Source: Agrobacterium vitis
GTDB lineage: Bacteria > Pseudomonadota > Alphaproteobacteria > Rhizobiales > Rhizobiaceae
DNA length: 64,000 bases
Direction of reading: 5' to 3'
Assembly: GCF_013337045.2 (NCBI RefSeq)
Contig: NZ_CP118260.1
Span: 682,001-746,000, forward strand
In this document: positions 16,887 to 24,152 of the stretch, in pieces
How positions within the stretch are numbered: position 1 is the stretch's first letter
Layout of the letters: every line of letters starts with the position of its first letter
Notes under the pieces: generated by a model
Databases searched by the model: none
Told to the model about the DNA's origin: nothing
The model's input: the letters and a program-made list of their open reading frames with translations, nothing else
Translations under genes and position numbers: made by a program

Positions 16887-17169
16887 TCTGTTTCTCCAAG
16901 GCGTCGGCACGCTGATTGGCGGCCTCGATCTGATCGCGAGCCGCGTCCTGCGCGGCCATGGTTTGCTTGAGGGTCTCGGCAATCTTTGCCTGGGCGGCAG
17001 CATTCGATTTCTCGATCTCCGCGCGCCAATAGTTGTCTCGCTCGCTGCGGGCGGTTTTGGCGGCTGTGTCCACCATGGTCTTGATCTTGTCGATCGCAGC
17101 CACTCCGCCCCAGATGATGGCGGCAAGAACCGCAAGAGCAGCCAAACCGGCGATAAGGGTGCGGCTCAT
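16816..17169 (-). CDS. inner-membrane spanin (Rz-like)
   Basis: This 117-residue protein has one N-terminal membrane segment (TLIAGLAALAVLAAIIWGGVA) followed by a long charged coiled coil (about residues 26-95), the i-spanin layout. It follows the endolysin and two small membrane proteins, and its 3' half contains the out-of-frame start of a lipoprotein gene. It is expected to pair with that lipoprotein for the last step of lysis. The start overlaps the preceding gene by 4 nt. Confidence 0.8.
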   Translation of the reverse strand: MSRTLIAGLAALAVLAAIIWGGVAAIDKIKTMVDTAAKTARSERDNYWRAEIEKSNAAAQAKIAETLKQTMAAQDAARDQIEAANQRADALEKQNASLPDDGTGGISRARVRLLNQR

Positions 17170-17435
17170 GATTGACCTCCGGCGGGAGGCTCAAGGAAAG
17201 GCGGATCAGGCTTTGGTCCCCGCGTCATGAAATGCATGTCGAGAGAGCCGAAACCCCGATGAATTCCGAGGATACCGACAATGATGGCGACCATGGAGGG
17301 CAAAGCAATCGAGCCAAGCTCCACGGACTTATCGTTGATGGCAGCACTGACCGCCAGAATGAGAATGACTGCCCAAGCCATCGCCGAGGATAGCCACAGG
17401 GCGCGTTTGGTGGTGCTGTAAGATGGCTTTTCCAT
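17166..17435 (-). CDS. small membrane protein of the lysis cassette (holin candidate)
   Basis: The ATG at 17435 overlaps the preceding stop (TGATG); an upstream TTG would add one residue. The 89-residue product has two hydrophobic segments (about 13-33 and 40-58) and a Pro-rich tail. Small two-span proteins between endolysin and spanins are often holins. I cannot separate this candidate from its neighbour on sequence alone. Confidence 0.7.
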   Translation of the reverse strand: MEKPSYSTTKRALWLSSAMAWAVILILAVSAAINDKSVELGSIALPSMVAIIVGILGIHRGFGSLDMHFMTRGPKPDPPFLEPPAGGQS

Positions 17436-17611
17436 CAATCGTCACTCCAAGTCTGGCGGATCATCCAGCTAAAAGGAATGGCGATCATGGCACTCACGAG
17501 TAGATGCAAGACGCCCAAGCCAATGATGAAACCGATGCCGGAGCAGATGGCTGCGTAAATGGCAAAGAAGATTGCCGTCATGCAGATCTTCCGTTTGAGA
17601 CTGATATTCAT
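17435..17611 (-). CDS. 58-aa two-span membrane protein of the lysis cassette
   Basis: I found this frame between the endolysin and the next membrane protein. Its ATG overlaps the endolysin stop (ATGA at 17608-17611) and its stop overlaps the next ATG (TGATG). The peptide begins MNISLKRKICMTAIFFAIYA and ends WMIRQTWSDD, with two hydrophobic segments and positive N-terminal charges. The perfect coupling at both ends supports a real gene. It could be a holin or antiholin. Confidence 0.75.
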   Translation of the reverse strand: MNISLKRKICMTAIFFAIYAAICSGIGFIIGLGVLHLLVSAMIAIPFSWMIRQTWSDD

Positions 17612-18444
17612 GGCTTAGCCTCCGACGCATAGGTCAGAAGCGCGGCCCTAGTGTCCCGACCGGCTATGCCGTCAACGGTCAGACCGTTCGCCCGCTGAAA
17701 TGCCTTAAGCGCCGCTTCCGTGCCCGCGCCGAACTGGCCGTCAATGGACAGGAGATAGTAGCCACTAGCCTGCAGGGCGCGCTGTAGCCATTCAACTGCA
17801 TCGCCGGACATACCCCGCACCAACGCGATGCTTCCCTGTTGGGCAGTCTGCATGTTGCCAGCCAAGTTCCCGACAGCAAGCTTTGCTCGCGTGAGGCAGG
17901 CTGCACGGTCGGCCAAGCCGTTCTTGCCGCCGTTGATGACCCTGGTGAGAGCCACGAGGTCATCGCGATCCGCAACAGCGTTAAGCTTTTTGACGTCCCA
18001 GAAATAGATCATGGCCCAGCCCGCCCAAGGCCACGTCGCAACCAGCGCCGGCTCCGCTTCGAAATCCGGGCATCCTGGGTTTCGCTTGCGCATCCAGGCG
18101 GTGAAGGCTCGGTAATTGCCTCGACCGGTCAGTTGCAGAGGGCTACGTCCCTTGTACCGGACACCATCGCCCGGCTTGGTGTTCCCAAGATCCGCTCGAC
18201 CCTCGTAATCCTGTCCGGAGGCATATTCCTCGATCGCGCAAAAGCCATCGCTCTCGTGGCAGATCTGCGCCAGGAAATGGGATATCCGCAGGGATGTATC
18301 GATGCTGATAGACGCCAGCAGTTCAGGCAGGACCATACTCAGGCTGCGCAGGATGGTAGCCTGGGCGCCAACCTTCTTGGAAGGCGCATAAGGCGCGACC
18401 TGCCTAAGGACATTAATATCAATACGAGACGACAACTGATCCAA
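17608..18444 (-). CDS. endolysin: GH19-type muramidase/chitinase fold with peptidoglycan-binding domain
   Basis: The 278-residue protein has a GH19-like catalytic domain (about 10-195) with the catalytic-region motif CHESDGF (Glu64) and the family signature YKGRSPLQLTGRGNYRAF. A C-terminal PG_binding_1 repeat (about 205-275) contains VEWLQRALQASGYY and IDGQFGAGTEAALKAFQ. It degrades the cell wall at the end of infection. There is no signal peptide, so export should depend on a holin. It opens the lysis operon just downstream of a terminator hairpin and a dyad element. Confidence 0.92.
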   Translation of the reverse strand: MDQLSSRIDINVLRQVAPYAPSKKVGAQATILRSLSMVLPELLASISIDTSLRISHFLAQICHESDGFCAIEEYASGQDYEGRADLGNTKPGDGVRYKGRSPLQLTGRGNYRAFTAWMRKRNPGCPDFEAEPALVATWPWAGWAMIYFWDVKKLNAVADRDDLVALTRVINGGKNGLADRAACLTRAKLAVGNLAGNMQTAQQGSIALVRGMSGDAVEWLQRALQASGYYLLSIDGQFGAGTEAALKAFQRANGLTVDGIAGRDTRAALLTYASEAKP

Positions 18445-18462
18445 GGCAGCCCCCAGCTAAAG

Positions 18463-18487
18463 AAAAAAGCCGGGCAAGACCGGCTTT
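18463..18487 (-). terminator. rho-independent terminator before the endolysin gene
   Basis: On the minus strand AAGCCGG-N6-CCGGCTT (7-bp perfect stem) is followed by six T. It lies between the Mor-like gene and the endolysin, so it should end early/middle transcripts. Late transcripts starting at the dyad element would have to read through it or start within the last 20 nt. Confidence 0.75.
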
Positions 18488-18521
18488 GCTGAGGACGAGT
18501 TTTGCTCGTTATGGGCGCATC

Positions 18522-18548
18522 AAAACAGCCGGTAGGGTGACCGGGTCA
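18522..18548 (-). promoter_or_regulatory. dyad element upstream of the lysis operon (second copy)
   Basis: The plus strand reads aaaacagccggtagggt then gaccgggt, with inverted arms CCGGT-N6-ACCGG. It matches the copy at 10580-10607 at 24 of the first 25 positions. It starts right after the stop codon of the Mor-like gene and precedes the lysis genes, as expected for a Mor/C-type late activator site, though a hairpin role is possible. Confidence 0.5.
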
Positions 18549-18905
18549 AAATTCGAAAAGATCGAGTTGATTGGTTTCACCGGACCGCAGCCATTTGCTC
18601 ACTGTCTTATGTGTCGTGTGCAGTTGGCGGGCAATGTCGTTCGTGTTCAGCCCCTTATTATACTTTAAATGGCTGGCGATAAAGGGCTTTGCTGTGGGCA
18701 CATATAATGGACCAGAGCCGACCTTGGCTGCCAGACTGATAGCGGCGTCCTTGCCGAGTTCTTCGGCCACTGCGGACTCCGTCTGAGGACTTTCCGAGAG
18801 GTAGACATACGACCCTCCGAAGGCCAGGAGGAACTGGATAGCCTTCTCGATGCCGACCGCCGTCACATACGGCTGGACATGGGCGGGAACGCGGATTTCA
18901 GCCAC
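18546..18905 (-). CDS. Mor-like middle/late transcription activator
   Basis: The 119-residue protein starts with GTG at 18905, preceded by a perfect GGAGGT at 5-nt spacing. Its C-terminal half has the Mor/C-family arrangement: a GPLYVPTAKPFIASHL strand-turn like the Mor VYIPRG region, then a helix-turn-helix in LNTNDIARQLHTTHKTVSKWL. In Mu-like phages Mor or C binds as a dimer to dyad sites and switches on middle or late transcription. Its position at the end of the early region, directly before the lysis operon, fits. Similarity to Mor is by pattern, so the call is moderately firm. Confidence 0.75.
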   Translation of the reverse strand: MAEIRVPAHVQPYVTAVGIEKAIQFLLAFGGSYVYLSESPQTESAVAEELGKDAAISLAAKVGSGPLYVPTAKPFIASHLKYNKGLNTNDIARQLHTTHKTVSKWLRSGETNQLDLFEF

Positions 18906-19089
18906 GGCGCACCTCCAGCTGCTGTTCGAGGATCAGGATTTCGCGGGTCACGGCTTTCAACTCTCCAAGCTTTTCGAATTTGCCGCGTTCGTGCGGCCTC
19001 ATGTTTTCAATGCGCTTCACAAGCGCTTCACGGCGGTCCTGAAGCCTCTTCAAATCACCCTTGAGAAAGAGAGGCAGGACCGGCGTCAT
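18898..19089 (-). CDS. small coiled-coil protein (63 aa)
   Basis: A short, strongly charged, helical protein (KGDLKRLQDRREALVKRIENM...) with heptad-like leucines and no membrane segment. It overlaps the Mor-like gene start and contains that gene's ribosome binding site. Translation of this gene may therefore influence activator synthesis. The function is unknown. Confidence 0.65.
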   Translation of the reverse strand: MTPVLPLFLKGDLKRLQDRREALVKRIENMRPHERGKFEKLGELKAVTREILILEQQLEVRRG

Positions 19090-19091
19090 CG

Positions 19092-19349
19092 TCAGATCCT
19101 TTTGCCCGGCTGGACGCGAAAGCAGGTCACGACGCCTTCGTCCTGGATGACGAATTTCATCCCGTCAGCAATCACCTTGGCTGCACCGAACCGGACGCCT
19201 GTGCTGCATATGGCGCGGATCTCGGAGCGGATCGCCTCGACATCGATGCCGTGCCGGCGCTCCAGAAAACGAAGGACAGCGTGGTCAGTGACGACGGCAA
19301 TGGTGAAGCCGGTTTCTGGCATGGGTTTGGCTGGAGGCTTTTGGCTCAT
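19092..19349 (-). CDS. conserved-type small phage protein (85 aa), unknown
   Basis: The ATG at 19349 overlaps the ASCH gene stop (ATGA), which favours it over an earlier start. The product contains VTDHAVLRFLERRHGIDVEAIR and ends GVVTCFRVQPGKRI. That pattern, with His/Arg-rich helices then strands, resembles small RelE-like or BrnT-like folds seen in phages, but the match is weak. There is no adjacent antitoxin-like partner. I leave the function open. Confidence 0.65.
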   Translation of the reverse strand: MSQKPPAKPMPETGFTIAVVTDHAVLRFLERRHGIDVEAIRSEIRAICSTGVRFGAAKVIADGMKFVIQDEGVVTCFRVQPGKRI

Positions 19350-19783
19350 GCGCGCGGCTCCCACCTGATCAGGACACCTTGGAAGATGTTCTTGTCATGA
19401 CTGTCGCGCCAAAACCGGCCCATGGTTTCCCGTGCCGTCGCGCCGATCAACTTTGCCGGTGCGATGCCTTTCAACCGGATCGGATCAAAACCGTCCGAGG
19501 CCGCGAATGGCTCGATCTCATCGCGGTGCAGCGGTTGGCCGTTGATGGCGATGTAAACAATGCCAGCGTCGATCAGGTCGCTGGACATGATGACGATCGG
19601 CAAGACGGCAACGCAGATCGGATCGTTGATGATCTTCCGGCAATGCTGGGTCCGCAGCCCCTGGAAGAGCTGGACGGGTTCGCCGACATGGGCATGGCGG
19701 CGGCGATGGCCCCGGATCGTGTGGGTCTTGGTGCCGTCCTCGATCTGTGCCGCGAAGAATTTCTTGAAGCCGTAGGCGACCAT
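19346..19783 (-). CDS. ASCH-domain protein
   Basis: The 145-residue protein begins MVAYGFKKFFAAQIEDGTK and continues THTIRGHRRRHAHVGEPVQLF. This is the ASCH (PUA-like) pattern: a helix, KTHTIR with conserved Lys/Thr/Arg, then a strand with VGEPVQLF. ASCH proteins bind RNA or hydrolyse modified nucleosides. Its start overlaps the methyltransferase stop (TGATG), so the two are co-translated and may act together in nucleic acid modification, which is an inference. Confidence 0.8.
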   Translation of the reverse strand: MVAYGFKKFFAAQIEDGTKTHTIRGHRRRHAHVGEPVQLFQGLRTQHCRKIINDPICVAVLPIVIMSSDLIDAGIVYIAINGQPLHRDEIEPFAASDGFDPIRLKGIAPAKLIGATARETMGRFWRDSHDKNIFQGVLIRWEPRA

Positions 19784-20487
19784 CAGACAACCTCCGCTTT
19801 TGCCTTGCGGGCAGCTGCGCGGCGCTTGGCTTCCCCAGGTGTTGCAAGCGCCATGTCAGTTATCTTTGTGTATTTGTCTTGCATGCCTGGGCGAAGCCAC
19901 ACGGTTGGTTGAGGCACCCATCCTTGTATCCAGATGATCCAGACATAATCCGTGGCGCTGGACGCTTCCGGGTCCCAAACGCCTTCGATCATCGCGACCC
20001 GTTCAGCATGATGCGCAACGAACGTCGGCCGGTGCAGGTGATAAATCGTATTGTACCGCTCCTGTCCGGACAGCCAGCTGGCGCGAACAAGAAAGGCCAC
20101 TCCGCGCCGGGCTATTGCGAACGCCTGTTGGAAAAAAGCAGCGGCGATCTCAAAGGGGGGATTGGCAAAAATCCAGTCCGGGCGCTTTTCGCCATCCGCT
20201 TCAAGGCTGGCGATTGTCTCGAAGGTGAAATCACGGATCGGTGGATTGATTCCCCAATCATGCACATCCGCAAAATCGACCTGCTTGAACACTTCGCGCA
20301 GAGGTCCGAGCATATGGCCTCCGCCGACACATGGGTCTCTGACGATCATGGTGTCGAGCCGAAGGTTGAGCGGCAAGAGCAGCTCGTGAAGAACAGCCCG
20401 CGTTGACCAGGGCGGCGTCGGGAAGAAATCGAGCGAACCCTTTGGATGGTTTCGGCTGTTCATGACATTGGCGGAGCCGCGCATCAT
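19783..20487 (-). CDS. DNA N6-adenine methyltransferase-like protein
   Basis: The 234-residue protein has FFPTPPWSTRAVL (residues 21-33, the opening common to phage adenine methyltransferases). The SAM-binding motif I variant DPCVGGGHM is near residue 52 and the catalytic NPPF motif sits in WIFANPPFEIA near residue 110. There is no restriction endonuclease next to it, so it is an orphan. In transposable phages such enzymes protect virion DNA from host restriction, the role Mom plays in Mu. It overlaps the genes on both sides. Confidence 0.85.
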   Translation of the reverse strand: MMRGSANVMNSRNHPKGSLDFFPTPPWSTRAVLHELLLPLNLRLDTMIVRDPCVGGGHMLGPLREVFKQVDFADVHDWGINPPIRDFTFETIASLEADGEKRPDWIFANPPFEIAAAFFQQAFAIARRGVAFLVRASWLSGQERYNTIYHLHRPTFVAHHAERVAMIEGVWDPEASSATDYVWIIWIQGWVPQPTVWLRPGMQDKYTKITDMALATPGEAKRRAAARKAKAEVV

Positions 20488-20645
20488 TCACCTGCCTTTT
20501 CGACGGGAGACCTGTCATCCTGATCATCCTTGGACTTGGGCGGGAAAAGCTTGTGAAGATCGAAGCCACCGGTAGAACGGATATTCATGGTTCCATCGCG
20601 GTTCAGCTTCATGGTGATAGTGACCGGCTTCTTTTTCTTCACCAT
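20484..20645 (-). CDS. small basic/acidic phage protein (53 aa)
   Basis: I take the ATG at 20645 (MVKKKKPVTITMKLNRDG...) because it overlaps the gp16-like stop (TGATG). The product has a Lys-rich N-terminus, a short strand-rich middle (TMNIRSTGGFDLHKLF) and an acidic tail. No family is recognised. It sits between the gp16-like gene and the methyltransferase. Confidence 0.65.
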   Translation of the reverse strand: MVKKKKPVTITMKLNRDGTMNIRSTGGFDLHKLFPPKSKDDQDDRSPVEKAGE

Positions 20646-21292
20646 CACGCAGCCGCCTTTTGGGCACGCACCCGTTCGCCAAGCGCATTCATGACGGTCT
20701 GCCACTGGCTCGGCTTCACATCGGCCAGCCAGACATTCGACAGATCGAGCAATGAGGCGACTTGCGCATCAAAGCCCTTGCGTACGATCAGGCTCACGCC
20801 GGGATTGAGGATCTTCCACTGCGCCCAAGCGATCTTCGCGCCGTCGCTGGCCAGCCACTCTTGGCCGTTGGTGTTGCCGAAGCCGACACCAGCCTCGCGG
20901 GCCAGCCATGTTTTCAGCCCCTCAATCGCTTTCTTGGCATCATCGGCGTGGTGCAGGAATCGAACATGATCGAGACCGGTCTGGCGGGTCACAAAGGCCA
21001 GCAATGCCGCGTCGTCCCGGTTCTCGACCACGCCAAGGTTCCAGCCCGCGATCCACAGCGCCTGGAGCTTCTTGACGAACTTTCCAGCCAACGTTTTGCG
21101 CTTGCCAGCGCCGGCCGAAGCCGGGGCAAAGCCTTCGTTGCGAAATACCGTAAGCACCTTCTGGCGCTCTGCCTCTGTCATGTCTTTGGCGGATGGCTTG
21201 CCGGTGATGTTTTTGAGCTTGGCCCGGTAGGTGTCTTCGTCCAGGCCGAGCTGCTTCCTGGCAACGTGAATGGCTGCGATAGATGAGGTCAT
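20645..21292 (-). CDS. gp16/GemA-family regulatory protein (DUF1018)
   Basis: The 215-residue protein opens with IAAIHVARKQLGLDEDTYRAKL and GKPSAKDMTEAERQKVL, the diagnostic blocks of the DUF1018/Mu gp16 family, and has the family ending with a helix after WLADVKPSQW. In Mu this region (gp16/GemA) modulates host gene expression and DNA supercoiling. It lies in the early region upstream of the Mor-like gene, as in Mu. Confidence 0.92.
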   Translation of the reverse strand: MTSSIAAIHVARKQLGLDEDTYRAKLKNITGKPSAKDMTEAERQKVLTVFRNEGFAPASAGAGKRKTLAGKFVKKLQALWIAGWNLGVVENRDDAALLAFVTRQTGLDHVRFLHHADDAKKAIEGLKTWLAREAGVGFGNTNGQEWLASDGAKIAWAQWKILNPGVSLIVRKGFDAQVASLLDLSNVWLADVKPSQWQTVMNALGERVRAQKAAA

Positions 21293-21555
21293 TTGCTCGC
21301 TCCATTATCAATCTGCGGCCGCGCATCATGCTCCTCGCAAACAAACATCCAGTCGCGCAACGGAACCTGTATTCCGCCTTCTTCCATTTTCGCGATGATT
21401 TCCGGCTGCGTTTGAGTTTGTGCGATGATCCGGTTTCCATCTTCTGCACGACGCTTGCATTCCTCCATATCGTACGGAAGCGGTCCCCACGTGCCTCCGA
21501 TCTGAGATCCAGCATAAAGCACCATCCAAAGCTTAACTTCAGTGAAGAACATCAT
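21289..21555 (-). CDS. small phage protein (88 aa), unknown
   Basis: Begins MMFFTEVKLWMVLYAGS and contains YDMEECKRRAEDGNRIIAQ and RDWMFVCEEHDARP. The hydrophobic start followed by conserved-looking Trp/Cys pattern suggests an export signal or a small folded domain, with two cysteines that could form a disulfide. It overlaps both neighbours by 4 nt. No family recognised. Confidence 0.65.
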   Translation of the reverse strand: MMFFTEVKLWMVLYAGSQIGGTWGPLPYDMEECKRRAEDGNRIIAQTQTQPEIIAKMEEGGIQVPLRDWMFVCEEHDARPQIDNGASK

Positions 21556-21818
21556 TCGTCTCCTTCGAAATACGGTATCTGCTTCAGGGGAGCGGAGATC
21601 GCGAGAGGCTTGGACGCCTTCGATTGTCGCTCGGCCAACTTCTTGGCTTTGTCACGTACGGCCTGATCCTTCTCGATCTTGGAAAGCTCATCGAGCAGAA
21701 AACCGAGGCTGCCGTGGTCTGAAACCGCGACCTCGATTTTCACGACCGCTTGTGAACCAGTCACGGCGGCGGAGTATTTCTTCAGGCGCGATGCTTCTGA
21801 GAGATAGATCATGCTCAT
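21552..21818 (-). CDS. small phage protein (88 aa), unknown
   Basis: A mixed-charge protein starting MSMIYLSEASRLKKYSAAV, with a helix-rich second half full of Lys/Glu (ELSKIEKDQAVRDKAKKL). No motif is recognised. It is a member of the coupled chain of early genes, overlapping by 4 nt on each side. Confidence 0.6.
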   Translation of the reverse strand: MSMIYLSEASRLKKYSAAVTGSQAVVKIEVAVSDHGSLGFLLDELSKIEKDQAVRDKAKKLAERQSKASKPLAISAPLKQIPYFEGDE

Positions 21819-22129
21819 GGCAGTTCAGCCTCCGCATCCATGGCCGCGTCAACGACTTGGTCTAGGAGGTCGCCGGACAGGATCTCGATCTCCGGCGACA
21901 TGATGGCAACCGGGCCACGCGGCTCGATACTTTCGAGAGTGCGCACCCGTAGCCAGCGATAGCGTAGGGCGTCAATGTAGAGATTCGGAAAGCCAGCGGC
22001 TGATAGCACGGCCATGGCAATAGCCTCAGACGAGCCGTTGCTGCGGGCATGGCGGCGGCAGGCTGCCTGGAAGACCTGGTTGTCGATGACGGTGTCGCGC
22101 AAGGCGGCAAAGGACGGTGAGTGCGTCAT
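21815..22129 (-). CDS. small phage protein (104 aa), unknown
   Basis: Begins MTHSPSFAALRDTVIDNQVFQAACRR and has a predicted helix-strand mix with YIDALRYRWLR in the middle and an acidic C-terminus. The YxDALRYRWLR pattern occurs in other small phage proteins of unknown role. It overlaps neighbours by 4 nt. Confidence 0.6.
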   Translation of the reverse strand: MTHSPSFAALRDTVIDNQVFQAACRRHARSNGSSEAIAMAVLSAAGFPNLYIDALRYRWLRVRTLESIEPRGPVAIMSPEIEILSGDLLDQVVDAAMDAEAELP

Positions 22130-22386
22130 GCCGCACCTTCCTTTTCCATCTCATCAAGCCGCTTGCGGGCCTCTGCAATGGAAAGAGACGTGTATCGTCT
22201 GGTGAGCCTCGCAGCATACCCAACGAAAGTCAGCCAGCCGAAGATAAAGCCTGCCCATTGAAGGGCTTGGCTATTTGCGAGTACGCCGATAGCAATCGGT
22301 CCAATGACGAGTAGGAAAATGCTTGCCGTAACCCGCAAAGCCGAATGAAGGCGATTGTCAGCAATATAGATTTTAACCGTGCTCAT
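22126..22386 (-). CDS. small two-span membrane protein (86 aa)
   Basis: The ATG at 22386 (MSTVKIYIADNRLHSAL...) overlaps the upstream stop; the longer frame is spurious. Two hydrophobic segments (about 21-36 and 42-60) are followed by a basic, helical cytoplasmic tail (EARKRLDEMEKEGAA). An early-expressed phage membrane protein could act in superinfection exclusion, but nothing in the sequence proves this. Confidence 0.65.
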   Translation of the reverse strand: MSTVKIYIADNRLHSALRVTASIFLLVIGPIAIGVLANSQALQWAGFIFGWLTFVGYAARLTRRYTSLSIAEARKRLDEMEKEGAA

Positions 22387-22619
22387 GCCGCACCTGCCAA
22401 GGCTGCTTCCGCCATCAGATGATCGGCGGCCACCTGAGACGGCGTCGGGCATGGCTCAATGGCATTGATGGTGTTCAGGATGCCGCTCACCCCGAACGTC
22501 GCGCTGCACTCGAAGCGCACCAACAGCATGCGCTCCTGCTGTTCGGTAACCGGCATGGCATGCGCGCAGCAGACAGGGCAGGTCTTTTCGGCTTTCAGTT
22601 TTGCGTAAAGGTGGCTCAT
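22383..22619 (-). CDS. small cysteine-motif phage protein (78 aa)
   Basis: The N-terminal part holds CPVCCAH, a possible half of a zinc finger, and two later cysteines (FECSATF, EPCPTP) could complete a metal site. It lies in the chain of overlapping early genes. The function is unknown; a small metal-binding regulator is possible. Confidence 0.6.
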   Translation of the reverse strand: MSHLYAKLKAEKTCPVCCAHAMPVTEQQERMLLVRFECSATFGVSGILNTINAIEPCPTPSQVAADHLMAEAALAGAA

Positions 22620-22903
22620 GCCGCACCTCCCACACGATCGCAGAAGACGTCATTTGAAATGATGACATCAATGCCGGCGTCCTTCACGATGCCATATCCT
22701 TCAACGAAATCGTCAGGATCGAAGTCGTACCCGCCACAAGTCGCCAACTCAGCGATATGCTTTGCATGGCGCTCTAAGGCATGGTCCCCATCACCAAAGT
22801 CCGAGATAGAGGCGTTAAACTCCGGCATAAGGGGAGCGAGCTTCTCTGGCTCGATGTAAACGTACACCCGCTGGGTCACTTCAAATACAAATCTCTCTTT
22901 CAT
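22616..22903 (-). CDS. small phage protein (95 aa), unknown
   Basis: The ATG at 22903 (MKERFVFEVTQRVYVYIEPEKLAPLM) is chosen because the frame upstream is Ser/Arg-rich and lies over the DUF3164 gene. The product is acidic with a strand-helix pattern (VYVYIEPEKL, ELATCGGYDFD). The sequence is not recognised. It follows the DUF3164 gene after 10 nt. Confidence 0.6.
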   Translation of the reverse strand: MKERFVFEVTQRVYVYIEPEKLAPLMPEFNASISDFGDGDHALERHAKHIAELATCGGYDFDPDDFVEGYGIVKDAGIDVIISNDVFCDRVGGAA

Positions 22904-22913
22904 CGCTATGCCC

Positions 22914-23567
22914 TCACGCTTTGGCGATATCGACAGTAACAGCGGTCCATTCGTCCTGGACGGACTTGCGGACGTGAAACCGGATGTATTGTTTGGAATA
23001 GGCGACGTTGATCGCATCGTTGATGGCGCGCACGGCCTGCACCCACCGCTCGTCCTCAATGGCAAGCTTCGTGAGCTTCTTGATTTCCTTGAGGTTGACC
23101 TTGCCCTCTTTGTCCGTATCGAAGGCACGGGTGATCAGGGCGCGGATCTCGACACGGGCGTCGGATGTCCATTCGTTGAGGCATTCGTCAATGAGGCTCT
23201 TTGCCACCTGAAGCTCAGGACCGGCTGTCTCGAAATCATTGATCGCAACGGACACTCGCATCAATCCGTCAATGGTCTGATAGGTTCGGTTGCCCTTTAT
23301 CCCGCCTGACTTCGCACCGTATTCCTGCTCCAGCATAGCGTCCAAAGCGTCGAGATCATCCATGCAGTGGGCACGAAACCGGGCGATCCGAGCCGAGATA
23401 TCGACAGCATAGGCCATGACCTTGCGGACCGATTCGTCGCGCAATTTCTCCTGCGGCTTCACCAGTTCCAGCGGCACCAATGCGCCCTTGGCATTGGCCA
23501 TGTACTCTTTGCCGTTGACGAGCGTGACACCGTCGGCAGGCTTTTCTTCGAGAATAATTGCTTCCAT
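22914..23567 (-). CDS. DUF3164 family protein
   Basis: From the ATG at 23567 the 217-residue product opens with MEAIILEEKPADGVTLVNGKEYMANAKGALVP in two parts: a short acidic lead and the DUF3164 signature of a named residue pattern around GKEYMANAKGALVP. A long helical domain includes IKGNRTYQTIDGLMRVSVAI. DUF3164 proteins are common early genes of Mu-like phages (Mu gp8-9 region), with unknown function. An AAAGGAC element lies upstream of this start. Confidence 0.85.
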   Translation of the reverse strand: MEAIILEEKPADGVTLVNGKEYMANAKGALVPLELVKPQEKLRDESVRKVMAYAVDISARIARFRAHCMDDLDALDAMLEQEYGAKSGGIKGNRTYQTIDGLMRVSVAINDFETAGPELQVAKSLIDECLNEWTSDARVEIRALITRAFDTDKEGKVNLKEIKKLTKLAIEDERWVQAVRAINDAINVAYSKQYIRFHVRKSVQDEWTAVTVDIAKA

Positions 23568-23571
23568 TGTT

Positions 23572-23859
23572 TCAGTCCTTTTTGTGCAGATTTCTGGCGG
23601 CGTTTCGAATGCCCTGTGAGGTGGCAAGGAGGGCGTTCAGCGCCCTCTTTTCATCGCGTGTCCCTTTGCTGGCCTCGTACCGGTCAAGGGCTTGCCAAAC
23701 CAGCATGGCGGCGTTGACGAGGGTTTCGTCACACGGGCGGCGGTTCAGCGCCGCCCGTTCTTCCTTCTCGGCCGCCCGGATCGTCCGCAGCAGCTTGGGA
23801 CCGACCACTTCAAGCAGTTGGTCAATCGGGATTTCGAGTGGGACGATGAGCGCTTTCAT
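23572..23859 (-). CDS. small helical phage protein (95 aa), unknown
   Basis: A predominantly helical protein starting MKALIVPLEIPIDQLLEVVG, with Arg/Glu-rich middle and a single Cys. The start overlaps the previous gene by 4 nt. No family is recognised. It immediately precedes the DUF3164 gene. Confidence 0.6.
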   Translation of the reverse strand: MKALIVPLEIPIDQLLEVVGPKLLRTIRAAEKEERAALNRRPCDETLVNAAMLVWQALDRYEASKGTRDEKRALNALLATSQGIRNAARNLHKKD

Positions 23860-24152
23860 GCGGCGTCACCTCCGTCTGGAGGCGGCGTTGTTGGCTGGGC
23901 AGTACGGATGGGGAACAGGATAACCTTGCGATCCTTGGCCGCTCGTGCCGCTTCCAAGGCAGAAGAGACCCGCTCGGCAATGGCTTGTTCGGCAATTTCC
24001 TCCACGTCGCGTGACAGGTTTTCGATGACGCGGAGGTTTTCCAAGAGGGCTTCTATCATTTCGGCATGGATGAAGAGACCGGCGTGCCGATGGTCGTCAA
24101 AGCGGCCGCGAAATTTTGCGATCATCTCGGAAGGGCGATGGTTCATTCTCAT
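23856..24152 (-). CDS. small helical phage protein (98 aa), unknown
   Basis: The ATG at 24152 has GGAGG at 7-nt spacing. The product is a charged helical protein (LLENLRVIENLSRDVEEIAEQ), possibly a coiled coil, with a Pro-rich end. It carries several His residues near the start (DDHRHAGLFIHAEM). Function unknown. Confidence 0.6.
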   Translation of the reverse strand: MRMNHRPSEMIAKFRGRFDDHRHAGLFIHAEMIEALLENLRVIENLSRDVEEIAEQAIAERVSSALEAARAAKDRKVILFPIRTAQPTTPPPDGGDAA

